Shown one piece after another: positions 18,681-28,840 of a DNA stretch of 64,000 bases. Both the position numbers and the translations under genes were made by a program. This stretch comes from Microcaldota archaeon (lineage in GTDB: Archaea; Micrarchaeota; Micrarchaeia; Micrarchaeales; CABMGC01). Under the pieces are notes generated by a model. It was not told the DNA's origin. It saw only the letters and a program-made list of their open reading frames with translations, and searched no databases. The stretch's first letter is position 1; each line of letters begins with the position of its first letter. The stretch spans positions 1 to 64,000 of the forward strand of contig JAJYOL010000002.1 in NCBI GenBank assembly GCA_021796225.1, given 5' to 3'.

Positions 18681-20132
18681 TTATTTGTGATGCTTGCCGC
18701 GGTATTTGGAGATTGTCTTCCATATTATTTCCTTCGACCTTCCCAGATACGTTGAAGGATTGCTGAGATCGGATATCTCCTTTTCGGCAAGCAGGCCCGT
18801 TACCCGTTTATCATTAAGGAGCACGATGTTGTAAGGCAGTTTTTTTGAATATGACGTTATCGCGTCTTCACGGACTATTTTTCGCGCTTCTTCCCTTTCC
18901 ATGCCCCGTGATATGAGCCTGCTCATCAATCGCGGAGAAGTGACCGTTCCCATAGTTGCATTGAGATTGCGGGTGATGTTTTCCTGCATCGGTTCGGTGC
19001 GTTCCAGCACGTTTCCCATTATCTTACAGGAATAATCGGCAAGCACGAACGCTTCCGGTATGATTACGCGGTCTGAAAGCGATGCCGTGAGGTCGCGGAA
19101 ATCGTCGCTCGATACCGATTCGAGAGCGGTAGTCGCGTAGCCGCGCACCGTCTTTGCAATCGATATGCAGCGTTCCTCGATGTATGGATTCCCATGCGTG
19201 TTCTTATGCGGCATTGCGGAACTGCTTACGGTCCCGCTGTCCTGCTTTTCAGACAGTTCGAGTATCTCTGTCCGCTTGAGCATCTTGACGTATCCGGCTA
19301 TGTTTTCCACCCTTCCGCATAGAACGGCTATGTCGGATATTATGCCCGCTATGTTTTCGCGCGGAGGCATCTGCAGGGATATTTCAGACGATGCGATTCC
19401 GAGTACCTTCATTGCCTCGCGCTCTATGGCAAAACCGTCCATGCCTTCGTCTGTAGAAACGTCATAAGTGCCTATGGCTCCCGAAAGCTTTCCTTCAACC
19501 AGATTGTGAACGTCGTATGAGAACCTTGCGGCACTTTTGTCAAGGCAGTAACCGAAAAATGCAAATGCAAATCCGAACGATGCGGGTATGGCATGCTGGC
19601 CGTGCGTGCGCGCTATTGAAGGCATATCTTTCCATTCGTTTGCAAGCGTGAAACAGGTATCGCGTAGCTTTTCCACAGTAATAATCAGCGATTCGAGCCC
19701 TTTCTTCAATTGAACTGCCTTGCCGCTCTCCACGGCGTCTGCGGACGTCATCGTATAATGGACGTATTTTCCGCTGCTTCCCGATTTCTTTGCCAATTCC
19801 CGTATCACCGCACCCATCTCGTGATGCGTAAGCGTGGCTTCCGTTTTTCTGACATCGGAAGGCTTCACGTGCTTCGTATCCGCAACAGACCTTATGCGCT
19901 TTGCATCGCGCACGGATATCTTCTTCGGATAGAGTTTTGACAGCGCCTCGGCACCTGCCGCTTCAACTGCGAGAAGCGCGTCGAGATACCCGGAATCGTC
20001 GAATATCGCAGCCATGTCGGTAGAATATCGCGTGCCTATCGGAGACAATTGTCCCGTTTCGTTGCCATATGACACGTCGAGTTTTCCAGGCCTGGAAGTT
20101 TTCTTCTTCGATGAAGCGCGCGGAGCCATCAC
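18681..20132 (-). CDS. purB: Adenylosuccinate lyase
   Basis: ARTHGQHAIPASFG, SGTVSSSAMPHKNTHGNPYIEERC fumarase/ASL signature. Confidence 0.93.
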   Translation of the reverse strand: MMAPRASSKKKTSRPGKLDVSYGNETGQLSPIGTRYSTDMAAIFDDSGYLDALLAVEAAGAEALSKLYPKKISVRDAKRIRSVADTKHVKPSDVRKTEATLTHHEMGAVIRELAKKSGSSGKYVHYTMTSADAVESGKAVQLKKGLESLIITVEKLRDTCFTLANEWKDMPSIARTHGQHAIPASFGFAFAFFGYCLDKSAARFSYDVHNLVEGKLSGAIGTYDVSTDEGMDGFAIEREAMKVLGIASSEISLQMPPRENIAGIISDIAVLCGRVENIAGYVKMLKRTEILELSEKQDSGTVSSSAMPHKNTHGNPYIEERCISIAKTVRGYATTALESVSSDDFRDLTASLSDRVIIPEAFVLADYSCKIMGNVLERTEPMQENITRNLNATMGTVTSPRLMSRLISRGMEREEARKIVREDAITSYSKKLPYNIVLLNDKRVTGLLAEKEISDLSNPSTYLGRSKEIIWKTISKYRGKHHK

Positions 20133-20133
20133 A

Positions 20134-21144
20134 TCACTTCCTGAGCTTGTAGCGCATGTCGATGGTATCCATCGCTTCCTCCCCCGTTCCCGCTAGAGTT
20201 ACAGGCACGCCTATTTCAGCTTCCATTTCATCAAGCCATTTTTTCGCATCTTCAGGAAGTTTTGAATATTCGCGGACACCTTTTGCTCCGGGAAATTTTA
20301 TGTCGAGTTTAGTTATTGCGACCTGCGTTGCGGAATTTATTCTTGCAACGCGCTTTGCGACTTCCGGATCGAAGAGTGAGACGCGTCTCGGCCTTCCCGT
20401 AACGGTGCCGAATTCCTCAACTCCGAGCTTCTTCGCCTCTTCTGGAGTGAGTTCGCCTTTCAGCACCCCTCCGCCGACTCTTGTGATAAAGGACTTGAAT
20501 ATCACCGTTATGTTATCGACGTATTTCGGGCCTATCCCGACTTCGCTCAGTACGCCGGAAGAAGTCGTGTTCCTGCTCGTCACGTAGGGATATTCACCGT
20601 GATAAAGACTGAGAAAATGCCCCTGCGTCGATTCTATATGTACCAATTTTCCCTGTTCGAGCGCATCCAATACTTTTTCAGGAACGTCGGTCATGTATTT
20701 TGACAATTCGGAGTAATCCTTTGCCAGTTTCAGCTTGCGCAGTATTCTTCTCGATTCCGCGCTGCCTACCCCTTGGAGCGTGCTTCCCACCGTACCGTTG
20801 AGATGTGCGTTTGACTTCTCAGCTTCAATATCCTCTTCTGTTATCACCCCTGTGTGCGGATCTATGAAGAGTCTGCTCCCCGTTCCGGTCTCATTAATCT
20901 CGCGTTCCAGTATCGCAAGCCTGATGAGCGATCCTGGCGCCATTGCGAGTTCCGTTTTCGGATTCACGAATGCGGAAGGCATGCTCCTGAGACCCAGTTT
21001 CTTCCCGTTAAATACTATCGTATGACCCGCATTTGTCCCCCCAGTTCTCACTGACAATGCGGGATTATCCTTCAGCGCAAGAAAAGACGCTATCTTCCCT
21101 TTTCCTTCGTCCCCGTAAAAGCCCCCTACCAATATATCCAGCAA
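20134..21144 (-). CDS. purA: Adenylosuccinate synthetase
   Basis: [32 protein letters not shown]. Confidence 0.93.
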   Translation of the reverse strand: MLDILVGGFYGDEGKGKIASFLALKDNPALSVRTGGTNAGHTIVFNGKKLGLRSMPSAFVNPKTELAMAPGSLIRLAILEREINETGTGSRLFIDPHTGVITEEDIEAEKSNAHLNGTVGSTLQGVGSAESRRILRKLKLAKDYSELSKYMTDVPEKVLDALEQGKLVHIESTQGHFLSLYHGEYPYVTSRNTTSSGVLSEVGIGPKYVDNITVIFKSFITRVGGGVLKGELTPEEAKKLGVEEFGTVTGRPRRVSLFDPEVAKRVARINSATQVAITKLDIKFPGAKGVREYSKLPEDAKKWLDEMEAEIGVPVTLAGTGEEAMDTIDMRYKLRK

Positions 21145-21267
21145 TCAATCTACCTCTCGTTTGCAACAGTAATCCCCAAACCCGTGCCAGAAGAGACCGT
21201 GTGTTGCTTTGATATTTCGAATGCAATAATTAAATAGGTTTTAGTAGGAACGGGCATATTGCGGCAG

Positions 21268-22131
21268 TCATCTTCTTCCGAATTCTTCACCGTTCTTCTG
21301 CCAGAATTCTATCGAGAGAGGATTTTTTTGGAAACTTTCCGAAAGCATGTCAAGTTCGTTAAGATCTTCGCTTGAAAGTTTGAGGCTTCCGGCTTCGAAA
21401 TTCTCCTCTACATGCTTTATAGAACCGGCCTTAGGTATCGCAACAGTCTGCGCTTTCGAAACGAGCCATGCGAGGGCTATTTGTCCTACGGTCTTTCCAT
21501 ACTTGGATCCGATGACACCCATCGCATCCGCAAGAAGCCTGTTCTTTTCTTTGAAAAGTTCGCCATGGCCGAGAGGGCTATATGCGATCAGCGTTATCCT
21601 GTTCCGTTTGCAGTAGTCGAGAAGTGCGTCCTCCGGATCTCTGGTTATTATGCTGTATTCCACCTGGTTTGATACTATTTTTGAAGACTTCAGGCATGCC
21701 TGCGCTTCTTCCAGTTCCTTGATTGAAAAATTCGACACGCCTATGTGACGTATTTTTCCTCCCTTCTGCAGCTCTTCCATTGCGCGCATCGTCTCCTTTA
21801 TTGGAATATTGTAATTGGGCCAGTGCAGCTGGTATAAATCAATTGATTTGACCCCGAGGGCGTTCATACTGTTTCTGCATGAATTTAGCACGTCCTTGTG
21901 GCGGAAATGTGAAGGCCATACTTTCGTGGCGACGAAAACTTCTTCTCCTTTTATCGCCTTTGCGACTAGCGGTTCCGTTCCGTATATTTCCGCAGTGTCT
22001 ATGAATTTCATTCCGAGTTCGATGCCGCGTTTCAGCGCGGCAACGCTTTCCTCGTTCATTTCAAGCTTCCATGACCCCATGCCTATCGCGGGAAGCTTTT
22101 CATTTGTGTCTCCAAGCTGCTTATATTCCAT
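21268..22131 (-). CDS. Aldo/keto reductase
   Basis: GMKFIDTAEIYG, LYQLHWPN, IRHIGVSNFSIKEL, IPKAGS. Confidence 0.9.
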   Translation of the reverse strand: MEYKQLGDTNEKLPAIGMGSWKLEMNEESVAALKRGIELGMKFIDTAEIYGTEPLVAKAIKGEEVFVATKVWPSHFRHKDVLNSCRNSMNALGVKSIDLYQLHWPNYNIPIKETMRAMEELQKGGKIRHIGVSNFSIKELEEAQACLKSSKIVSNQVEYSIITRDPEDALLDYCKRNRITLIAYSPLGHGELFKEKNRLLADAMGVIGSKYGKTVGQIALAWLVSKAQTVAIPKAGSIKHVEENFEAGSLKLSSEDLNELDMLSESFQKNPLSIEFWQKNGEEFGRR

Positions 22132-22281
22132 ATTTGAAAGGGACAGTGTGCGTATATTAAGACTTTGCATCGCCCTATCGCAGTGAAATCCCGAGTCCAT
22201 TGGAATAAAGCGCACAACCATAGAGGAGGAGGCAGCCTTAAGGCGCTGTCATTTTATATATTTTACATCTGGAAGCGTATT

Positions 22282-22938
22282 ATGCTCACTGAACACAAAA
22301 TCAAGGATTTTTCAGCCCTGCTTGAAGAGGGCGCGATAAAGGGCCTGACGCCCAAGCAGATAAAGGCGCACTTGGGGCTTTATGAAGGATACGTCAAGAA
22401 GCTGAACGAAATAGAACAGCGCCTTGACGATATAAGAAAGCAGATGGACAGCGAGCCTGACATACTGCAGAAAAATGCGAATTTCAGCTACGGAAGCTAC
22501 AGCGAATTGAAAAGGCGTGAGATAGTCGCATACAACGGAAGCTATTTGCACAAGGCTTATTTTGAGAATCTGGAACCGGTCAACGAACCTGACGATCAGT
22601 TCAAGACCGTCATCAAGGATTCTTTTGGAAGCGTTGAGAAGTGGAAGGCGGAGACGAAAGCCGATGCGGCCTCGACTCCGGGATGGGTTCTTGTCACCTA
22701 CGACAAGATAAGGAACCAGCTGCACAACTGGGTCATAAACGAGCACAGCATAAACGTTCCGGCGATCGCACAGGATGTTGTAATAGCGTTGGACTGCTGG
22801 GAGCACGCTTATGCCATAGACTATGGAACCGATAAGGGAACGTACGTGAAGGTCTTCATTGATAACATAAACTGGGAGGAATCGAACAAACGGCTGAATG
22901 ATGTTTTGAAGGGAAACAAATCCTCGGCAATGCAATAA
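22282..22938 (+). CDS. Fe/Mn superoxide dismutase family protein
   Basis: LTPKQIKAHLGLYEGYVKKLNE, HKAYFENL, IALDCWEHAYAIDYG metal-ligand pattern. Confidence 0.85.
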   Translation: MLTEHKIKDFSALLEEGAIKGLTPKQIKAHLGLYEGYVKKLNEIEQRLDDIRKQMDSEPDILQKNANFSYGSYSELKRREIVAYNGSYLHKAYFENLEPVNEPDDQFKTVIKDSFGSVEKWKAETKADAASTPGWVLVTYDKIRNQLHNWVINEHSINVPAIAQDVVIALDCWEHAYAIDYGTDKGTYVKVFIDNINWEESNKRLNDVLKGNKSSAMQ

Positions 22939-22950
22939 TTCGTTTAAACG

Positions 22951-22980
22951 GATTCGGACATGACGGGATTTGAACCAGTA
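22951..22980 (-). repeat. tRNA-Arg 3'-end fragment (direct repeat of 23570..23599)
   Basis: gattcggacatgacgggatttgaaccagta vs gattcgggcatgacgggatttgaacccgca, 27/30 identical. Confidence 0.85.
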
Positions 22981-23250
22981 TTAGAAATCCTGCATGTACC
23001 ATTTTTCATATTCCTTATGTGTGCCGACAAAATAAAATCTTACGGTTTTGGTTTGCTCGAAAATGTGGTAAACGATTCTATACTGCCCCATTTCGTCTAC
23101 AAAGAATAAGCTTTTCTTCAAATGCCTTTTGAAGGGATATTTCAATATCCTGGCCAATTTCTTGACGACTTTTATCTTTATACTTTCGTCAAGAGTGCCG
23201 AAATATTCCAGCCACTCTTGGTCATACTCTGCCTTGTACGTAACAATCAC
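22981..23250 (-). CDS. RelE/ParE-type toxin
   Basis: YKAEYDQEWLEYF..KKLARILKYPFKRHLKK..GQYRIVYHIFEQTKTVRFYFVGTHKEYEKWY. Confidence 0.75.
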   Translation of the reverse strand: MIVTYKAEYDQEWLEYFGTLDESIKIKVVKKLARILKYPFKRHLKKSLFFVDEMGQYRIVYHIFEQTKTVRFYFVGTHKEYEKWYMQDF

Positions 23251-23489
23251 TTAAGATATTTTGTATGAACACCCAAAGCTTCCTTAGAATTTAGAACTTT
23301 ACGCTTTCCTGTCCCTATCTCCCTGTCAATCTTGTCGAGTTTTCTTTTTACTAAAACGTCTTCATTGATATGTTCTTTGCCAAAGCTGAGTATGGCCAAT
23401 CTTATCGCCTCGGATTTGGTATTTGCATATCCTTCTTTAATCATCGTGTCTAGAATTTCTTGGAGTTTTCCTCTCAAAGTAACATTCAT
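23247..23489 (-). CDS. Ribbon-helix-helix-type antitoxin
   Basis: MNVTLRGKLQEILDTMIKEGYANTKSEAIRLAILSFG; 4-bp overlap with the toxin gene. Confidence 0.75.
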   Translation of the reverse strand: MNVTLRGKLQEILDTMIKEGYANTKSEAIRLAILSFGKEHINEDVLVKRKLDKIDREIGTGKRKVLNSKEALGVHTKYLK

Positions 23490-23573
23490 CCTATCAGCTA
23501 AACAGTATGGTGTAATTTATGATTTAAATATGTTCCGTTTATGTTCAATTTTGAAGTATGCGTGTGAGTGATT

Positions 23574-23648
23574 CGGGCATGACGGGATTTGAACCCGCAA
23601 CCAACAGCTCCGGAAGCTGCCGTGCTATCCAAGTTACACTACATGCCC
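23574..23648 (-). tRNA. tRNA-Arg (anticodon CCG)
   Basis: GGGCATG..GCAGC-TTCCGGA-GCTGT..GCGGGTTCAAATCCCGT..CATGCCC-G cloverleaf. Confidence 0.93.
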
Positions 23649-23663
23649 TTTTTCATGAATAAT

Positions 23664-23738
23664 CGGGCACGACGGGATTTGAACCCGCAACCCCCGGGTC
23701 CGAAGCCCGATGCGCTATCCAAATTACGCCACGTGCCC
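23664..23738 (-). tRNA. tRNA-Arg (anticodon TCG)
   Basis: GGGCACG..TCGGG-CTTCGGA-CCCGG..GCGGGTTCAAATCCCGT..CGTGCCC-G cloverleaf. Confidence 0.93.
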
Positions 23739-23860
23739 GCAGTGCATTATAGCATGCATTATTACATTCTAAATCCTTTGCGTTTGAATGTTCGCGGTTC
23801 ATGACTGCATTCCCACGCACATTTATAAACGTTTGATGACATAACCAATGTAGTGATCCT

Positions 23861-24259
23861 ATGATAACAGGACTGGATATAAGCAAGGTAGAAGCATCAA
23901 GAGATGCAAAGGAAGCCATCACAAACATGAAATTCAACATCAATTTCGATGATGTTAGTGTTGAGAATGACAGCGTTTCTGTCGATTTCACTTTCGTTGC
24001 GGTATACGAAGGCAGCGCGACGAAGCAGGTAGGGCAGATAAAAATCTCCGGAAGCGTCTCTTCAAAGGAGAACAAGAAGGACGTGGAAGAGATAAACACG
24101 ACTTGGAAAAACAAGAAGACACTCCCGCTTAAATTTGCAGAGGACGTGATAAACCTTCTGAACTTCGAATGCGGTTCAAGAGGTACGCTGGTAGCCTATT
24201 CGATAGGTTTTGCGGCACCGCTTCCATTGTCAAGGGCAAAGCTTCAGGAAAACCAGTAA
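23861..24259 (+). CDS. Small conserved hypothetical protein (distant paralog of 42926..43375)
   Basis: Well-formed ORF; VSVDFTFVAVYEGSATKQVGQIKISGSVSS resembles LSVSFTYIARYLG..IANITINGRITF. Confidence 0.55.
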   Translation: MITGLDISKVEASRDAKEAITNMKFNINFDDVSVENDSVSVDFTFVAVYEGSATKQVGQIKISGSVSSKENKKDVEEINTTWKNKKTLPLKFAEDVINLLNFECGSRGTLVAYSIGFAAPLPLSRAKLQENQ

Positions 24260-24305
24260 GCGCACACGCGATTACCTGCCCTCGTAACATAAGAGGAAAT
24301 GCGGT

Positions 24306-26717
24306 ATGGGAAGTATTGAGATAGAGGGCAGAATAATCGATATAAATTACGTCACGCTTGACAATGCGAGCGCGATACGCATCGCGGTTAAAGGCGAGGG
24401 CGGAGTGCACACGCTGCTGGATACCTCCTTCCATCCTTATTTTTACCTGGTGCCCAGCAACCAGAAGCTTGACGAAAAGGCCATCGCAGCTATAAAGATA
24501 GTTGACAAGGCGGAGCAGATACAGGTAAACAAGGTTGAAAAGACCGAAATGCTGCTTAAGGGAACCGAAACGCAGGTATTCCGCATAGAAACTCTTAATG
24601 CGAGACATGTTCCGAAGCTGAGCGATTACTTCAGGGAATTCGGTGACGTTTACGAATACGACATACTGTTCTGGAAGAGATATCTGATAGACAAGGGGCT
24701 GTCTCCGCTGAATGGAATACGTGCAACCGTGAGGGAGGAAAACGGACAGTTAATAGTGGAAAAAATAGAAAGCGCAGAGGTAAAGGAAGTGCCTTTCAGC
24801 TACGTGTGCTTCGACATAGAGACCTACAATCCTTACGGAGTTCCGCGCCCGCAGAAGGATCCCTCGATAATGATAAGCTATACCAACGGAAAGGAAAAGA
24901 GGGTATTTTCAACAAAGAGGATAGCGCGCGACTTCGTGACTTCGTTCAATACGGAAAAGGAGATGATAGACGCATTTTCGGAAGCGGTAAAAAGCAGCGA
25001 TGCGGATATAATATCCGGATACAATTCTTCGAACTTTGACATACCGTATCTTATTGCGCGTGCGGAAGCGACGGGAACGAAACTAGACATAACGAGATAC
25101 GGAGAAGATGTGAAACCGGAGCACCACGGGCTCATCGAAGCCGTGAAGATACCCGGAAGAATGAACATAGACATGTACAACGTAACAAAGTTCATCGCCA
25201 TTGTTGGGGCATCCGAAAAGCTTCTGAAGATAAACCGATTCACGCTTTACGACGTTTACAGGTCCATATCCGGAGACACGAAGATAACGGTTGACAAGAA
25301 GAACATATGGCAGATATGGGACGGCACGGAAGCGGATAGAGAAGAACTGGCAGATTACTCGCTAAGCGATTCGCTCGCATTGGAGAAATTGTACGACTTC
25401 TTCCTGCCTTTGGAAATAGAAATTGCAAAAGTTACAGGTACCACTCTCGGAGAAGCGACGATATCGACCACCGGGCAACTGGTGGAATATCTGTTAATGC
25501 GCTATGCGAAGGAGAACAACGAGCTCGTAATGAACAAGCCGAATGAACGTGACATCAAATACAGGCTTGCAAATCCGATAGAGGGCGCGTACGTTAAGAC
25601 GCCGGAAGCGGGAATATACGACAACATAGCGGTATTCGACTTCAGGGGACTGTATCCTTCGATAATAATAGCGCATAACATAGACCCTTCGACGGTTGCG
25701 AGAAAGGGAGAAGAGGGTTACGAATCCCCGGAAGGAACCGTGTTCAGAAAGGAACCCGAAGGGATAGTGCCGAAGGTTCTGCAGGTTCTCGTAGCGGAAA
25801 GAAGCGAGATAAAGAAAGCATACAAGAAGGATCCCGACAACAAAACGCTTGCCGCAAGATCTCAGGCGCTGAAGATACTTGCAAATTCATTCTATGGATA
25901 CTTAGGTTATGCAAGATCGCGATGGTATGCGCGCGAATGTGCCGGCGCCGTAACCGCTTATGGAAGATTCTACATAAGCAAGGTAATGGAAGAAGCGGAA
26001 AAAGCAGGTTTCAAGGTGCTCTACGGAGATACGGATTCCGTGTTTTTGCTTCTAGGGGATACTAAAAAAGAAGAGGCAATGGCCTTCCTTTCCTCGGTAA
26101 ACAAATCGCTTCCTGGTTCCATGGAACTTGAGTTGGAGGATTTCTACGTTCGCGGAGTTTTCGTAGGCAAAAAAGGGGAAGGAGGCGCCGGAGCCAAGAA
26201 AAAATACGCGCTCTTATCCGAATCCGGCAGAATAAAGATAAAGGGATTCGAACTGGTTAGAAGGGACTGGTCAAGCGTTGCACGAGAGACGCAGCGCAAG
26301 GTGCTTGAAGCCGTGCTGAAAGAGGGAAGCAAGGAAAAAGCGGTAGCGATAGTCAAGGAAGTGGTAGCCGCATTGAAGAGCGGAACCGTAAGCATAAAGG
26401 ATTTGGTGATATATACACAGCTGAGAAAAGGAATAGATAAATACGATTCCACGTCTCCGGAACTTGCAGCGGCGAAGAAGGCGGTCGAGCAGGGACTCAG
26501 GACAAAGGAACAGGTAGAGGGAGCGGCAATAGGTTACGTTATAACAAAGAAAGGGAATACCATATCGGAAAAGGCGGTGCTTGAGGAATACGCGACCGAT
26601 TATGATGCCGATTATTACATAAAGCACCAGGTGCTTCCCGCAACGCTCAAAATACTCAAGGAATTGGGATTCAGCGAGGAGGAACTTATACAGGGGGGTT
26701 CGCAAAAAAGATTATGA
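24306..26717 (+). CDS. Family B DNA polymerase, single-polypeptide, exonuclease-proficient
   Basis: FDIETYNP (ExoI), GYNSSNFDIPYL (ExoII), YSLSDS (ExoIII), DFRGLYPSIIIAHN (motif A), KILANSFYGYLGYARSRWY (motif B), YGDTDS (motif C). Confidence 0.95.
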   Translation: MGSIEIEGRIIDINYVTLDNASAIRIAVKGEGGVHTLLDTSFHPYFYLVPSNQKLDEKAIAAIKIVDKAEQIQVNKVEKTEMLLKGTETQVFRIETLNARHVPKLSDYFREFGDVYEYDILFWKRYLIDKGLSPLNGIRATVREENGQLIVEKIESAEVKEVPFSYVCFDIETYNPYGVPRPQKDPSIMISYTNGKEKRVFSTKRIARDFVTSFNTEKEMIDAFSEAVKSSDADIISGYNSSNFDIPYLIARAEATGTKLDITRYGEDVKPEHHGLIEAVKIPGRMNIDMYNVTKFIAIVGASEKLLKINRFTLYDVYRSISGDTKITVDKKNIWQIWDGTEADREELADYSLSDSLALEKLYDFFLPLEIEIAKVTGTTLGEATISTTGQLVEYLLMRYAKENNELVMNKPNERDIKYRLANPIEGAYVKTPEAGIYDNIAVFDFRGLYPSIIIAHNIDPSTVARKGEEGYESPEGTVFRKEPEGIVPKVLQVLVAERSEIKKAYKKDPDNKTLAARSQALKILANSFYGYLGYARSRWYARECAGAVTAYGRFYISKVMEEAEKAGFKVLYGDTDSVFLLLGDTKKEEAMAFLSSVNKSLPGSMELELEDFYVRGVFVGKKGEGGAGAKKKYALLSESGRIKIKGFELVRRDWSSVARETQRKVLEAVLKEGSKEKAVAIVKEVVAALKSGTVSIKDLVIYTQLRKGIDKYDSTSPELAAAKKAVEQGLRTKEQVEGAAIGYVITKKGNTISEKAVLEEYATDYDADYYIKHQVLPATLKILKELGFSEEELIQGGSQKRL

Positions 26718-26729
26718 TTGTTGATTTAC

Positions 26730-27641
26730 ATGGAAGAAAATTCTGAATATGACTATTCGGTCATCAAGGAAGTTGGAAAGGTCTCTTACGAGGCGTTGGA
26801 ATACGGAAAGGGCCTGATAAAGGAAGGGGCAAAGATTCTCGACATAGCCGAGACTGTGGAAAAATTCATAAGGGATAAGGGATATGAACTCGCGTTTCCG
26901 GCAAACGTTTCGGTAAACGAAGCGGCCGCGCACTACACTCCTACGCCTAACGACAAATCGATAATACCCAAAGACGGAGTCGTAAAGCTGGACATAGGCG
27001 CGAGGAAGGGCGAATACCTCGGAGATTGTGCCGTAACGGTAGACCTTTCGGGAAATTACGGTAAGATGGTGGAAGCGAGCGAAAAGGCGCTTGAAGCGGC
27101 ATTGAGCATGGTAAAGGCCGGGCGCAAGGTCAATGAGATAGGAAGGGAAATAGAAAAGATTGCAAAGGAGAACGGATTTTCACCGATACGCAATCTCGGA
27201 GGGCACGGAGTCGAGAGGCACGACCTCCATGCGGGGATATTCATACCGAATTTTGACAACGGAGACGGTGCGGTTCTTGAGGAGGGAAGCGTGATAGCGA
27301 TAGAGCCTTTCATGACCAACGGGGAAGGTTTCGTAATCGAAGGCAGCGTCATAGAGATATTCCAGAAAACGGGAGAGGCAAGATTGAGATCGCAGGATGC
27401 GCGTGACGTGTCGTCGATTATCAGCGAGAAGCACATGACGTTCCCGTTTGCCGCGAGATGGCTCAATGCAGAGCTGAAAGACTACAGCGAATTCAGGATA
27501 AGAAAAGCGCTGACCGAACTGGCATACGGCGGAGCGCTTGAAACCTTCCCGGTTCTCAACGAAAGGAAAAAAGGAATCGTAACGCAGGCTGAAAAGGAAG
27601 TCGTAGTGGAAAAGGATTCATGCACCGTACTGACAAAGTAG
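26730..27641 (+). CDS. map: Methionine aminopeptidase (type II)
   Basis: VKLDIGARKGEYLGDCAVTVDL, GGHGVERHDLHAG, IAIEPFMTNGEG. Confidence 0.93.
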   Translation: MEENSEYDYSVIKEVGKVSYEALEYGKGLIKEGAKILDIAETVEKFIRDKGYELAFPANVSVNEAAAHYTPTPNDKSIIPKDGVVKLDIGARKGEYLGDCAVTVDLSGNYGKMVEASEKALEAALSMVKAGRKVNEIGREIEKIAKENGFSPIRNLGGHGVERHDLHAGIFIPNFDNGDGAVLEEGSVIAIEPFMTNGEGFVIEGSVIEIFQKTGEARLRSQDARDVSSIISEKHMTFPFAARWLNAELKDYSEFRIRKALTELAYGGALETFPVLNERKKGIVTQAEKEVVVEKDSCTVLTK

Positions 27642-27698
27642 CAACGGCATAAGATTAAATACTTTTACGCGGTGAGAGTTACAGGCGACGGTGAAAGA

Positions 27699-28112
27699 AT
27701 GGGATTTTTTAGTCTTTTTGGAAAGAAGGATGTTAAGAGCGACATAGAGAAGAAGGTTCCTTACTCGATATCGAGTTCGTTCAACCCCTACAGATTGAGA
27801 GCAAACAGCAGGGGAGCGGCATCGATGGCGATACAGATAAAGAACCTTACCAGCGAACCGGTAATGGCTTCACTGGTGCTCGAAGTTCCGGAACGGCTGA
27901 GCTTCGACGAAACGGGCATATCAAGGCAGAAAGAAGTGAGGCTTGGCATGCTCGGCCCAAATGAGGAGCGCGAATCGCTTGTCGACGTTTTCGGAAGCGT
28001 CTCTACAGATGCGGGGGAATACACCATAGGCATAACGGCATTCGTGCACTACAGGGATTATGCGCACGTACTCAATGCGGCGAAGAAAAGAACCGTGTTG
28101 CAGGTAGTATAA
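27699..28112 (+). CDS. Hypothetical protein with Ig/CARDB-like beta-rich domain
   Basis: ORF; AASMAIQIKNLTSEPVMASLVLEVPERLSF; start set at MGFFSLFGKKD. Confidence 0.5.
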   Translation: MGFFSLFGKKDVKSDIEKKVPYSISSSFNPYRLRANSRGAASMAIQIKNLTSEPVMASLVLEVPERLSFDETGISRQKEVRLGMLGPNEERESLVDVFGSVSTDAGEYTIGITAFVHYRDYAHVLNAAKKRTVLQVV

Positions 28113-28155
28113 CAAAAATAGCGCTTGGAAATCGAAGGATAGCGTAAGCCACGGG

Positions 28156-28482
28156 TTAAGGAAGCGGTGCGGGCTGCTGTGCCTGTTTTTCCTGCTGCGC
28201 GGTGTTTTCCTTCTGATTTATCCTGTTCACCACATCCATTATGGATTCCGCTATTTCCTTGCCTTTTGCCGTAAGAAAAAGACGCTTCATCCGGCCGTGC
28301 ACCTCAGTCGTGACAAGGCCTGCACTTTCACACCTGCTTATGAAACGGCTCGTGTGTATGTAAGTGACGTCGGCGGCCTTCGCAAGATCCGTCAGATACC
28401 ATTCTTTTGCTGTGTTTGACAACGCAAGAAGTAGGCGAAGCTGTTTTTCCTTGAATAGCAAGGTTCCGATATTGTCCGTCAT
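28156..28482 (-). CDS. MarR-like winged-helix transcriptional regulator
   Basis: WYLTDLAKAADVTYIHTSRFISRCESAGLVTTEVHGRMKRLFLTAKGKEIAE wHTH pattern. Confidence 0.65.
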   Translation of the reverse strand: MTDNIGTLLFKEKQLRLLLALSNTAKEWYLTDLAKAADVTYIHTSRFISRCESAGLVTTEVHGRMKRLFLTAKGKEIAESIMDVVNRINQKENTAQQEKQAQQPAPLP

Positions 28483-28571
28483 TAAAAGACCGACTCAGCG
28501 TTTAGCTCTTGACGTGATAGATATATAAATATAAAGCATTCAATAAAGTATGACGTTCATTTATTTAGGGT

Positions 28572-28829
28572 GTGCATATGGTAAAATACGTGATTGCTGA
28601 ACAGCTCGTAGGAAAGGAAGTCGTTACTGCAGATGGATTCGATCTTGGCAAATTTGTTGACGCTGAGCTTAATGAAGTCAACGGAAAACTGAGTGCGCTT
28701 ATAATCGAACCCAATGTAGACAGCGAATATGTGAACAAGCTCTCGATAAAGGAAGGAAAGCTTCGCGTCTCATATACCAACGTTATGGCGGTCAATGATT
28801 TCATAGTTGTTGACAGGAAAGGAGTCTAG
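28572..28829 (+). CDS. PRC-barrel domain protein
   Basis: LVGKEVVTADGFDLGKFVDAELNEVNGKLSALIIEP. Confidence 0.7.
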   Translation: MHMVKYVIAEQLVGKEVVTADGFDLGKFVDAELNEVNGKLSALIIEPNVDSEYVNKLSIKEGKLRVSYTNVMAVNDFIVVDRKGV

Positions 28830-28840
28830 TTGGTGATCTC

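Noticed and set aside
22951-22980. Additional tRNA gene
   Set aside because: Only the 3' T-arm/acceptor portion is present; no anticodon or D arm. Kept as a repeat/att-scar candidate
24306-26717. Intein or split in PolB
   Set aside because: All Exo and Pol motifs occur in order with normal spacing and no inserted Hint sequence
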